Source of the DNA: Kitasatospora albolonga
Lineage (GTDB): Bacteria; Actinomycetota; Actinomycetes; Streptomycetales; Streptomycetaceae
NCBI GenBank assembly: GCA_002082585.1
Contig: CP020563.1
Location: 2,536,001-2,600,000, forward strand
Length of the DNA: 64,000 nucleotides
Direction: 5' to 3'
Part shown: positions 31,941-40,900 of the stretch, in pieces
How positions within the stretch are numbered: the stretch's first letter is position 1
Layout of the letters: every line of letters starts with the position of its first letter
Position numbers and translations under genes: made by a program
The notes under the pieces: generated by a model
The model's input: only the letters and a program-made list of their open reading frames with translations
Told to the model about the DNA's origin: nothing
The model's database searches: none

Positions 31941-32408
31941 CTACCCCAACCAGTCCTCGCTGTGCCGATGGCGGTTCAGCCCCACGGCCACGAACTCGTC
32001 CGCGGGCGGATCAGCCACCGCGCCCAGCCTCCGGAGGGCCAGCGAGATCGGGCTGCCGGCGGGACCGAAGGACTGCCCCTCCCGCACCTGGAGAGGCCCC
32101 AGTACGACGGCTCCCTCAGCCCAGACGGCGGCGCGCTGCTCGCCGACACCGCCGAAGTACTCGGCTTCCACATAAGCCACCGCCCCGGCGGCCGACCACT
32201 CCGCGAGCCGCTGGTCGAACCCTCCCGGAAGCCGCCAGAACCCCAGAGGGCCCTCGGTACCGTCCGTCACCGCGTCGAAGAGCTCGTCAGTCATCGGCAT
32301 CAGCGACAGCCCCTGGCCGAGAGAGGCCACCCGAGCGACGGGCAAGTCCCTTACCGCACCTCGGAGTACCTCGTCCTCGGCGATGACTGCCTGCAGTTCA
32401 TACCCCAC
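31941..32408 (-). CDS. Hypothetical protein with a strong ribosome binding site
   Basis: This 155-residue soluble protein starts at a GTG preceded by GGAGGAGGAGG; an upstream ATG at 32447 is in frame but overlaps that signal. Recognisable text is VIAEDEVLRGAVRDLPVARV, LGFWRLPGGFDQRLAEWS and VAYVEAEYFGGVGEQRAAVW, then PISLALRRLGAVADPPADEF. It resembles Streptomyces hypothetical proteins that may act as immunity-like or SMI1-type small proteins, but I cannot place it. No enzyme motif is seen. Confidence 0.7.
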   Translation of the reverse strand: MGYELQAVIAEDEVLRGAVRDLPVARVASLGQGLSLMPMTDELFDAVTDGTEGPLGFWRLPGGFDQRLAEWSAAGAVAYVEAEYFGGVGEQRAAVWAEGAVVLGPLQVREGQSFGPAGSPISLALRRLGAVADPPADEFVAVGLNRHRHSEDWLG

Positions 32409-32552
32409 CCCAACACCCCTCCTCCTCCACCCATCGAGTACCCCCATTCTGTCGCACGCGCCGACGCCGGGGCCGTCCGAACCGGCGGGGCGGCCCGGTC
32501 ACCTCCCGTCGCCCCTTCCCCCCTTCCGCCCCACTTCCGTCACCCCCTTCCG

Positions 32553-33314
32553 TCACTCCTCGCGGCTCCAGATCCGGCGCCACTGCTCCTCGCGCGCCTC
32601 GGCCACGGCTCTGCTGAAGTCGGCCCGTTCGCTGGCCAGTTCAGTGCCGCATGCCGCGCACAACCGGTGGATGCGCCATGCGGTACGCCAACGGGTCGGG
32701 GCGGCGTCATGGCCACAGGCCGGACATCCCGAGCCCCTAACTCCCGCCGCCGCCAAGGGGTTCAGAAGGCGTCCCACCACCACGGGAAGCGGTTCCGTGG
32801 GGTGCCGGGCGGGATCGGGGCAGTACGCCAAGCTGCCTTCCGGGCCCCGGGCTTGAAGCCGCCCCGGAGCCGAAACAGGGGTCGGGGCCGGAACCGGGGT
32901 CGGGGCCTGGGACGGAACCGGGGTCTGGGCCGGGCCCAGGGGATGGGCCCGAACCGGGCCCCGGGTCTGGGCCTGGCCCGGGGCTGGGCCCCGGTGCCGT
33001 ATGCGGTCGGGACCGGCCTGCGGGACGCCACGCCCACCGAGGGCCTTCTCCCCGCGGCGCCGGGCCACGTACGCCGACTCGTGCTCCAGCCACAGCGCCC
33101 GGGCCTCGTGCAGCTCCTCCACCGCCCGCACCAGCGCCTCGGGGTCGGACTCCAGCAGGGCGGGAATCCGGGCGCTGCGGCAGAGGTGGTGGTAGGTCGC
33201 GCGGAAGCCGTACACGGCGAAGCCCACCACGCACGTACGCAGCGCGGCATGACGGGCGCGGGGCGAGCGCACGGTGTCGTGCACCCGCTGCCGGTGTGTC
33301 GCGAAGCTGGGCAT
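32553..33314 (-). CDS. Hypothetical protein with Pro/Thr repeats and C-terminal zinc ribbon
   Basis: This 253-residue protein has an Arg/His-rich helical N-terminal domain (residues ~1-95, including VVGFAVYGFRATYHHLC and ALVRAVEELHEARALW). A low-complexity central part (~110-165) repeats PTPVPxP units. A C-terminal zinc-ribbon-like pair CPACGHD/CAACGTE is followed by a charged helix. The ATG at 33314 is preceded by TACCCT 6 nt upstream, which would fit a leaderless transcript; no Shine-Dalgarno is visible. Open frame continues upstream to 33575 with weak codon bias. Function unknown; nucleic-acid binding is possible. Confidence 0.65.
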   Translation of the reverse strand: MPSFATHRQRVHDTVRSPRARHAALRTCVVGFAVYGFRATYHHLCRSARIPALLESDPEALVRAVEELHEARALWLEHESAYVARRRGEKALGGRGVPQAGPDRIRHRGPAPGQAQTRGPVRAHPLGPAQTPVPSQAPTPVPAPTPVSAPGRLQARGPEGSLAYCPDPARHPTEPLPVVVGRLLNPLAAAGVRGSGCPACGHDAAPTRWRTAWRIHRLCAACGTELASERADFSRAVAEAREEQWRRIWSREE

Positions 33315-33749
33315 GCGGTGAGGGTACGGTTCCGGAGTCCCGGCCGACCTCGCATTTTTGGCGGGCACCACCCGCCCGTACAGATCCCGCTGATACGGGA
33401 ACTGGCCCCCGGGCTCAACGGGGCCCGAAGGGGGAGGCACGGGCCGGGGTGAGGTGGGCCCAGGTGAGGCGGGGGCCGCAGACCTCGTCGTTCTCTTTCG
33501 GCCACCGAACCCCCGCCGTATCGCTCCCAGCCAGGCCCGCACACCGTCCCACGTCCCGGGATCGTCCCACCTCAACAGCGGTTGTGCAGGTCAGAGACGC
33601 TTCCGTCCCGGGATGTCCCAAACCCAGCCGGTGGGACGCAAATCGGCCACTAGCCTCCTTACACCGCGCCTTCACACCTTCGCACCTTCGCACCCTCGGC
33701 ACCGCGAGGGACGCCCATCCGGTGCAGGCGCCACCCATGGAGGAAAAGC
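33315..33749. promoter_or_regulatory. Divergent intergenic region with paired GTCCCGGGAT repeats
   Basis: These 435 bases separate the zinc-ribbon gene from the exported-protein gene. At 33553-33569 and 33605-33620 the sequence GTCCCGGGAT is followed (with 1 and 0 intervening bases) by GTCCCA; the two copies are 52 bp apart, about five helical turns. Further single GTCCCA/TGGGAC half-sites surround them. This looks like an operator cluster for one or both genes. Confidence 0.5.
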
Positions 33750-34226
33750 ATGCCGCGTTCGAACGTCCGCCGCCGTACAGCCGCTGTCGCCGCTGTCATC
33801 GGCCTCGCCCTGTCCGGCTCCGTCCTGACCGCGCCCGCCGCGCAGGCAGCCCCCAAGCTCACGTGGAAGGAGACGGCACTCAAGGAGAACCTGAAGAAGG
33901 ACGGCTCCAGGTCCTTCCAGCTGTACCACCACCCGCACAACATCGGCGCGGTCACGTGGGCCGCCGATCCGCTGGTGGGCATCTGGACCGGCGACACGCT
34001 GTACATCAACGACAAGCGCAGCGACGGCTACTACGTCGTGGGGCAGGTCAAGCAGGTCTCGACCGGCAAGACGATCATCAACATCAACACCAAGGGCAAG
34101 ACGGCTCCCTCCGAGGTCAAGAAGACGAAGAACCTCAAGGAAGGCACCAAGATCCAGTTTCGTGCCTGCATCAAGAAGGGCAGCACGAACCACGGCTGCA
34201 CCAGCTGGTTCTCCGCCAAGGCGTGA
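33750..34226 (+). CDS. Small exported protein of unknown function
   Basis: This 158-residue protein has a clear Sec signal peptide (MPRSNVRRRTAAVAAVIGLA, cleavage near AQAA) and GGAGGAAAA 5 nt before the ATG. The mature ~125 residues are Lys-rich, mostly beta-strand-like (DTLYINDKRSDGYYVVGQVK), with two cysteines (RACIKK and HGCTSW) that may form a disulfide. I do not recognise a domain. A perfect 18-bp hairpin follows the stop. Confidence 0.8.
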   Translation: MPRSNVRRRTAAVAAVIGLALSGSVLTAPAAQAAPKLTWKETALKENLKKDGSRSFQLYHHPHNIGAVTWAADPLVGIWTGDTLYINDKRSDGYYVVGQVKQVSTGKTIININTKGKTAPSEVKKTKNLKEGTKIQFRACIKKGSTNHGCTSWFSAKA

Positions 34227-34241
34227 CGCCCGCCCCCACTC

Positions 34242-34283
34242 CGGCTCCGGCCCCGGTCCCACCCAGGACCGGGGCCGGAGCCG
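34242..34283 (+). terminator. Strong hairpin terminator
   Basis: Perfect 18-bp arms (CGGCTCCGGCCCCGGTCC at 34242-34259 and its complement at 34266-34283) with a 6-nt loop follow the exported-protein gene. Confidence 0.8.
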
Positions 34284-34326
34284 TTCCCGCGAAGGACAGC
34301 CCTCTCCAGACAGACAGACCACATAC

Positions 34327-34354
34327 GAAAGACTTATTGCGCAACTAATCTTTC
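34327..34354. promoter_or_regulatory. Hyphenated dyad, probable ArsR-type operator
   Basis: A 28-bp symmetric element has arms GAAAGA (34327-34332) and TCTTTC (34349-34354) centred exactly on the palindrome TTGCGCAA (34337-34344). It ends 17 nt before the start of the winged-helix regulator gene, so autoregulation is likely. Confidence 0.7.
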
Positions 34355-34371
34355 ACATCTACGGTAACGGC

Positions 34372-34965
34372 ATGCCTCCGAAGCCCGCGCCCGAGCAGAT
34401 CACCGAACTCTCCCGTCTGAAAGCCTTCACCAACCCGCTGCGCATGCAGCTCTACCGGCTGCTGTACACCGCCGGCACGGCGACCGCGTCCCAGCTCGCC
34501 GAGCAGGCCGATCTGGCGCCGTCGCTGGTCAGTTACCACCTGCGCAAGCTGGCCGAGCACGGGTTCGTGGCCGAGGCGAGCGGCCGGAGCACGGACGGCC
34601 GTGAGCGGTGGTGGCAGGTGGCGTCCGAGCAGGGGTGGGGCTTCCGGGGCTCGGACTTCGCGGACACGCCCGAAGGGGCCGCCGTTGTCGGCACGGTGAC
34701 GCGCGGCATCCACGAGAACCGGACCGCTCAGTACCGGACCTACCTGGACCAGACGGCGGCCTGGGGCGCGGAGTGGACCGACGCCGCCTTCAGTTCGGAG
34801 TGGCTGATGGACCTGACGCCCGCGGAACTCGCGGAAATGAACGACGAGTTGCAGGTCATCGCGCGGCGGTGGAGGGAACGCAGCAAGGCTGCCCAGGCGA
34901 CGGGTGACACGGAGGGGCGGGAGCACGTGTCGGTGCATCTGTACGGGTTCCCGTTCCGGACCTGA
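34372..34965 (+). CDS. ArsR-type winged helix-turn-helix regulator
   Basis: This 197-residue regulator has an ArsR-like DNA-binding domain at residues ~10-80 (LSRLKAFTNPLRMQLYRLLY, then SQLAEQADLAPSLVSYHLRKLAEHGFV). A C-terminal helical region of unknown role ends SVHLYGFPF. No metal-binding Cys pair is seen, so it is probably not a metal sensor. The symmetric site upstream is a good autoregulatory operator. The MFS gene 135 nt downstream is the likely target, a common pairing for drug-efflux control. Confidence 0.88.
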   Translation: MPPKPAPEQITELSRLKAFTNPLRMQLYRLLYTAGTATASQLAEQADLAPSLVSYHLRKLAEHGFVAEASGRSTDGRERWWQVASEQGWGFRGSDFADTPEGAAVVGTVTRGIHENRTAQYRTYLDQTAAWGAEWTDAAFSSEWLMDLTPAELAEMNDELQVIARRWRERSKAAQATGDTEGREHVSVHLYGFPFRT

Positions 34966-35100
34966 ACCCACGTCGGCTCACTCCCAGTCAGCCCCCGACT
35001 CACCTCCTCCCCCTCCCCCTCCCCCTCTCCCCGATTCGCCCCGAGCTTCGGCCTCCGCCTTCACCCTCACCCCCGCCAGGTCCGTACACAGGGAGACTCC

Positions 35101-36471
35101 GTGTCCACAGCAGAGAACGCCCCACCCAAGGCACCGCTCCCCGCCCCGGCTCCGACCCCCGCCGCGCCACCCCGCCCGGCCCACCGCGACGCCAACGTGC
35201 TGCGCTGGCTTGCCGCGTACACCATCTCGCTGATCGGCGACAGCATCTACTTCGTCGCCCTCGGCTGGTCGGCGCAGAAGGTCGCCGGTCCCACGGAGGT
35301 CGGCCTGGTCATGGCAGCCGGGGCACTGCCGCGCGCGCTCCTCATGCTGGGCGGTGGCGTGGCGGCCGACCGGTTCGGGCTGCGCAGGATCGTCCTCGGC
35401 AGCGACGCCGTACGGTGCGTGCTCATCCTCGCGGTGGCGGCCGGGGTCGCGGTCACCGCACCCGCCGTATGGCTCCTGGTGGCGCTGGCCCTCGCGTTCG
35501 GCGTGGTGGACGCGCTGTTCGTACCCGCCGTCGGGGCGCTCCCGCCACGCATCACGAGCCCGGACCAACTGGCCCGCGTCACCGGCATGCGTACGCTGTC
35601 GATGCGGGTCAGCCAGATCGCGGGGCCGCCCCTGGGCGGCCTGGCCATGGGGGTGGGCGGCGCGTCGGCCGCGTTCGCCGCCGCGGGGCTGCTGTTCGCG
35701 CTGTCACTGCCGCTGCTGCTGGCGGTACGGCTGCGCCCGTTGGGGGCGGCGGCCGAGGCTTCGGACGTACGGGGCGACGCGACGGGCGACACGGCACCGG
35801 CATCGGCATCGGCACCGGCATCGGCACCGGGCGTACGGGACACACCGGACCCGGCCCCCGGCAACGCCTGGCAGGACCTCCTCGGCGGTCTCCGTTACAT
35901 CCGCGGCCACCGCCTCATCGGCCCGCTCATCGCGGTGACCGCCATCAGCGAGCTCGGCCTCACCGGAACCCTCAACGTCGGCATGCTGCTGCTCAACGGC
36001 GAGCGGGGCTGGGGGCCTTCGGGGTACGGCTGGATCGTCAGCGGCTTCGGCGCGGGGGCCACCGTAGGGGCCGTCCTGCTCACCGTCATCGGCCGACTCC
36101 CCCGGGCCGGGCTGACGATGACCGGAACCCTGCTCGCCGGATGCGCGGGCGCGGCGGCCATCGCCCTGGTCCCGACCCTGCCGTACGCCGTGGCGCTGGC
36201 CGCGGCCGTGGGACTGGCCATGGGCATCTGCGGCACCCTGGCCAACGCCCTCGTCCAGACGGCCGCCGACCCCGCATACCTGGGCCGGGTCACCTCGGTC
36301 GTCATGCTCACCACGGTGGGCCTGGCCCCGCTGAGCTACCCGGCGGTCGGGGCCGCGATCGGGGTGTGGGGAGTGGCACCGGTGTTCATCGGGTGCGGGG
36401 TGTTCGGGAGCGTGGGGGTGGGGGTTGCCCTGGTGTCGGGGGCGGTGCGGTCGGCGGAGCTGGCTCGGTAG
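35101..36471 (+). CDS. MFS transporter (MFS efflux type)
   Basis: This 456-residue integral membrane protein is a major facilitator with 12 predicted segments in two bundles. It starts at a GTG; the first ~30 residues are a Pro/Ala-rich cytoplasmic tail. Family features are SLIGDSIYFVALGWSAQ, GGGVAADRFGLRRIVLGSD (motif A, residues ~83-100), and the long central cytoplasmic loop (~210-260, Ala/Ser/Pro repeats). It resembles the enterobactin-exporter/macrolide-efflux branch. It follows an ArsR-type repressor gene and should export an unidentified drug or metabolite. Confidence 0.9.
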   Translation: MSTAENAPPKAPLPAPAPTPAAPPRPAHRDANVLRWLAAYTISLIGDSIYFVALGWSAQKVAGPTEVGLVMAAGALPRALLMLGGGVAADRFGLRRIVLGSDAVRCVLILAVAAGVAVTAPAVWLLVALALAFGVVDALFVPAVGALPPRITSPDQLARVTGMRTLSMRVSQIAGPPLGGLAMGVGGASAAFAAAGLLFALSLPLLLAVRLRPLGAAAEASDVRGDATGDTAPASASAPASAPGVRDTPDPAPGNAWQDLLGGLRYIRGHRLIGPLIAVTAISELGLTGTLNVGMLLLNGERGWGPSGYGWIVSGFGAGATVGAVLLTVIGRLPRAGLTMTGTLLAGCAGAAAIALVPTLPYAVALAAAVGLAMGICGTLANALVQTAADPAYLGRVTSVVMLTTVGLAPLSYPAVGAAIGVWGVAPVFIGCGVFGSVGVGVALVSGAVRSAELAR

Positions 36472-36630
36472 CCGGGAGGCGGGAGCCAGGGGCAGGGCGC
36501 CGGAGGCCGATCCGGCCTGCGGCCCTTGTCGACGGGCGGGACCAGCCGATGGCCGCCGCGCCGCTGTATGTTCTGCGGTGCGGCGGCCATCGCCTCCGGA
36601 CTTCACCCCCGAAAGGAACAGCCGAAATGC

Positions 36631-37203
36631 CTAGCTCCAGGTTCCCCAGACCCCGGCCGCTGACAACAGCATCAAAACCGGCAGCGGCACGAAGGCCAGG
36701 TCGAACCAGGTGAAGTCCGGAGAACGGGTCGACGGCGCAGAGTCCCGCGCCACCGACCCCTTCCTCAGCACGCCACGCATCTGCGAAGCTGCCCGCTCGG
36801 TCCGGCCACGGTCCAGCATCGAGGCCGAGAAGGCGAACACGGGCACCTCGTATCCGTCCGTCAGGAGAACCGTCATCCCGTTCTCCGTCGAGATCAGACG
36901 GAGATCCCTCGCACTGATCCAGCTCCGCCCCATCAGGCCGACGACCAGTAGCCCTTCAGGATGAGCCTCGACCCGTGGCCGACCAACGGCTCGCCAACCG
37001 ACCCGCATACCGAAGAGGACCAGCATCGCGACCGTCACTCTGTCCGGCACCGGAGACCTGCTGGCGTGTGCCGCGAGAGCCCAAGCGCTCACTGAGCCGC
37101 CAAGAACCAAGGCAACGATGCCGATGATCGGACCACTCTTGCGGCGGAGCACCACCACCGGAGTTTTCCCGGGGAACGGAATTGGCCTGAGTGTAGTGAT
37201 CAT
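36631..37203 (-). CDS. PH-domain-like membrane protein, candidate immunity protein of the RHS locus
   Basis: This 190-residue protein has two N-terminal membrane segments (residues ~25-46 and ~55-70), a beta-rich PH-like domain (VEAHPEGLLVVGLMGRSWIS, LRLISTENGMTVLLTDGYEVPV) and a third C-terminal segment. Its ATG overlaps the stop of the RHS gene (ATGA), so it is translated with it. A small gene in that position is the standard place for an immunity gene of a polymorphic toxin. GC is lower than in flanking genes, matching the RHS C-terminal part. The immunity role is inferred from position only; an ordinary PH-domain protein is the alternative. Confidence 0.65.
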   Translation of the reverse strand: MITTLRPIPFPGKTPVVVLRRKSGPIIGIVALVLGGSVSAWALAAHASRSPVPDRVTVAMLVLFGMRVGWRAVGRPRVEAHPEGLLVVGLMGRSWISARDLRLISTENGMTVLLTDGYEVPVFAFSASMLDRGRTERAASQMRGVLRKGSVARDSAPSTRSPDFTWFDLAFVPLPVLMLLSAAGVWGTWS

Positions 37204-37975
37204 CAACAAAGCTTCTTTCCTCCACCGCTGAAGCCACCGGCGCCGCAGGTGGCCGAGGACATACTGGCATTGCCGCTCATGTTCAGCGCCGTCTGCCGTG
37301 CGTCCAGCGCCCCCTTCGGGGCAGCTGGCCGGACGCTTCCCCTCCACAGGGCCGGGCGCGCACCGGCAGGGCCGCGGGCGAAAGCACTTCCACGCCAGCT
37401 CCCGGCGAGACTCCGGGCAATGCCTCCACCCACCAGGAGCCAGGCCGTCTGCTTCGCGAGCTTCGTTCCACTGAATGTGCCGTTGACTACATCTGCCACG
37501 TTGTCCGCAACTATAACGGCAGCCCCCGCTATGAAACACGCCCCTGCAGACGCCGCAACGCATACTGCGAAGGCCGCCACCTGCGCATATCCACGCCAGT
37601 GCTCCCCAACATGGCTGACCACCTTTCCTCCGCTGTTGTCCCAGGCCGCCCGCCAGTTCCCCTTCTTGATGTTCTCAAAAATTCCGTCTTCCTTGCGCTG
37701 CTGCTCTGCAGCCTTTTTCGCGCGAGCTTCCTCAGCCTTCTTGCGCTGCGCCTTGGCATCAGCCGCGTACTTACGGGCGTGCTTGTCGTCGATCATGTAG
37801 TGGGCGGGATTGGCCTGGTAGTTCCGATAGCGCGTCCGGGAATCCCGGTCCTTCTTCGGTGTCTGGTTCCAGGCCCACTTGCCGCTCTTCTTCGTGTACC
37901 CGGCCGTCATGCCCCGCTGCTCGGCCCACCGCTCGTCGTTGTAGGAGTTGCCTCCGACCGGGCCGTCCGGGCGCA
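37203..37975 (-). other. RHS C-terminal tip module (candidate toxin)
   Basis: The ~257 codons after the DPxGL motif have lower GC and a different amino-acid composition from the RHS core. The coil of Arg/Lys/Glu/Ala (YAADAKAQRKKAEEARAKKA) and the hydrophobic run suggest a membrane-active or pore-forming tip rather than an enzyme. The last ~45 residues contain Ser/Gly/Cys-rich text with two Cys. No named toxin family is recognised. Confidence 0.5.
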
Positions 37976-40900
37976 GGCCCGTGGGGTCCGACTTGGTGAG
38001 CGGGCTGTTGTGGGCGTAGCTGTAGGCGTTCATCTGTGCCGGGTCGGCGAAGTCGATGATCGGGTCGACGGAGACGAAGCGGCCCAGGACGGGGTCGTAT
38101 TCGCGGGCGCCCAGGTGGGTGAGGCCGGTGGGGTCGTTGGTGCCGCCGACGAAACCTCGGGGGCCGAAGGCCGATGACTGCTCGGATCGGAGCTGGCCGA
38201 AGGGGAGTTGCTTCCTCCGGGTCAGGGCGAGGGTGCCGATCGCGATGGCCGTCATCGCGGTGCCCTGGTGGTCGTTGATCAGGTAGGCGATGGCGTTGCC
38301 GTTACGGACGGCCACGGTCTCGCCGTTGTGCTCGTAGTAGCGCGTGGCGGTCTTGGTGCCATTCGCCGCGAGCTGCAGCTGGTCGCCGTTGGGGAGCGTG
38401 AGGGTGCTGGACCCGTCACCGTTCTTCGCGATGATCCGGTTGCCGTCGGTGTCGTAGGTGTAGCTGGTCTGCTTGCCCGCCTCGGTGAGGGTGGCCAGCT
38501 GGCCTTCGGGGGTCCAGGTGAGGTCCTGGACGGTGGTGCCGATGGTCCGCTTGGTGGTGTTGCCGGCGTTGTCGTACTCGAAGGTGCTGGTACGCCCGTC
38601 GGCCGGACCGCCGGAGACGGAAGCCTGCTGCACCGCGTGGGGGCGCTTGGCTCCGGGGGACGGGTGGGTGTAGCTGGTCACGGCGTCCGTGAGGCCGGGC
38701 GCGGTGGCGTGCTCGGTCTGCTTCGACCGGTTGCCGATCGTGTCGTAGCTGTAGCTGTGCCAGTACGCGTCCGGGCCGCCGACCGTGGAGGCCGAGGGGG
38801 CGGCGGAGCAGTCGGCCTTCGCCGTCCAGGCCGCAGTCAGCCGACCCAGCGGGTCGTTGGTGAAGCACTGGATGTCGGTGGACTTCTGCGCGTCCTGACC
38901 GCTGACGTTGGTCACACCGGTGACGTTGCCCGCCGGGTCATAGGCGTACGTCGTGTCGTCCACCCGCTGGGGAGCCACGTCCCGGTCGGTGGTCTGCCGG
39001 GTCACCCGGCCGGTGTGCTCGTCGTACAGCACGGTCCTGTACGCCTTCTGGTTCAGCGTCGCGCTGTACTCCAGGCGTGTGGGCCGGGAGAAGACGTCGT
39101 AGAGCGTGTTGGAGACCAGGGCTCCGCGCTGCCCGCTGACGCGGAAGGGCAGGTCGTCGCTGTTGTAGTTCGTGGTCACGCGTTCGGCGGGGATGTCCCC
39201 CACGGCGGGGTTGAGGGTCCAGAGCGGTGCCCCGGTCTCCGCGTTGTAGCCGTACGTCCAGGTGAAGGTGCCGGCCAGGCCGCCCGCAGCGGCGGGAACC
39301 GTGGTGGTCGTCGCGGTGGGCTGGTAGCGGTCGTTGAAGCCGTCGGTCGCCGTGGTGTACTCGGCTCCACCGACGTAGCGCGTGCTCTTGGTCAACTGGC
39401 CCTTGGCGAGGGTGTCGTAGGTCCACTTCGACAGGAGCGTGTTGCCCTGCTTGACCTCGCTCGTGCGGCCGAGGACGTCGTATTCGGTGATGATCTCGAT
39501 GTCGCGTGCGTCGGTCGTCCTGGCAGGACGGCCGAGGTCGTCGTACTCGGTGGACGTGGTGCCCTTGTCCGGGTCGACGGTCTTCGTCTTCTGGCCCCGG
39601 CTGTCGAAGGTGTAGGACCAGGTGTTCCCGTCGGGGTCGATGACCGAGGACGGCTCGTCGTACTTCCCGTACACGTACCGGGTCTTCTGCGACGTCGTAC
39701 GTGCGGCGTTCGTGTACTGGAGGAGTTCGGTGGTGCGTCCGCGGGCGTCCGTCACCGTCGTGGTGGCCGTGCCGCCCTGGGGCGGGACGACCGTGGTGCG
39801 GTCACCCTCGTAGACCGTCCTGGTCCGCCACTGTTCGTCGCCGAACTTCACCGACAGCGCGTCCGTGACACGGCCCATCCCGTCGAAGAGGCTCTGTGTC
39901 GCGGTCGGGACCGTGTTCACCGCGGCCGACATCAGCGTCGTCGACGGCGCACCCGTCGCGTAGTAAGGGGCATACGTCTGCCACGGCCGGCCATGGGTGT
40001 CGTAGTGGGTCTCCGTCATGACCCGGTCCTGCGTGCCGACGGCCGGAGCCTGTGTCTGGCGCTCGCGCAGCAGTCCGTCGTAGAGCGTGTGGGTGGTGCG
40101 GTAATCGCCGTTCTGCTTGAGGGTCTTGACGGTGACGGCGTTCGTTTCGGTCCTGGAGATCCGGTAGCTGTACTCGGCGGAGGGCTTGTTCGCGTTGGCC
40201 GCCTTGGACCAGCCCGGCTCCCAGACCTTCAGCACCCGGCCGAGTCCGTCGTGGACGGCGTCGGTGCGCTTGCCGTTCGCGTCCACCGTGGCGGTGACCA
40301 CGCCCCGGACCGGGTCGTGCGTGGTGGTGGTGACGTGGTCCTTGGCGTTGGTCACGGTGACCGTGGTCGGCGCCTGGAGGGTGGCGGGGACGTAGGCGGT
40401 CCTGGCGGTGGTGACCTTCAGGGCGTCGGTGGAGGTCCTCTCCCGGCCGTGCTGGTCGTAGGTGTGGGTCGCGGTGGTGAGGTACCCGGTGCCCTTGGCG
40501 TCCTGCTCGTCCAGGCGCGTCACATCGCCCCGTACGGGCGGGGTGGTCAGGCTGGTCGCGTTGTCGTAGTAGTAGCGCTCGGCCGAGACCAGGTCCGCCG
40601 GGAGGGTCGGCGTGGTGCCGCAGGGCTTGGCCACGGTCCGGGACTCGGAGACCGTGGTGAGGATGTTCAGCGAGGTGTTGCGGACGTAGGTGTTGGTGGT
40701 GCACTCCTCGTCGCCGGACTTCGCGGTGTCGCCGAGCGAGGACACGGAAAGCGGCTGACCGAGCGCGTCGAAGGTCCGCTCGACACGGGTGGTGCGCCAC
40801 CCCGCGCCGACCGCGGTACGGGTCTGCTCGCTCTTGCCGCCCGTGGCGTACGCGTGGAGGGCGGGCAGCCCTTCGGACCGGGTCTCGGTGGCGGTCGCGG

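Noticed and set aside
33315..33575. N-terminal extension of the zinc-ribbon gene to a TTG at 33575
   Set aside because: Third-position GC is clearly lower than in the main gene and the region holds the paired GTCCCGGGAT sites; the ATG at 33314 is preferred, though the extension is not excluded.
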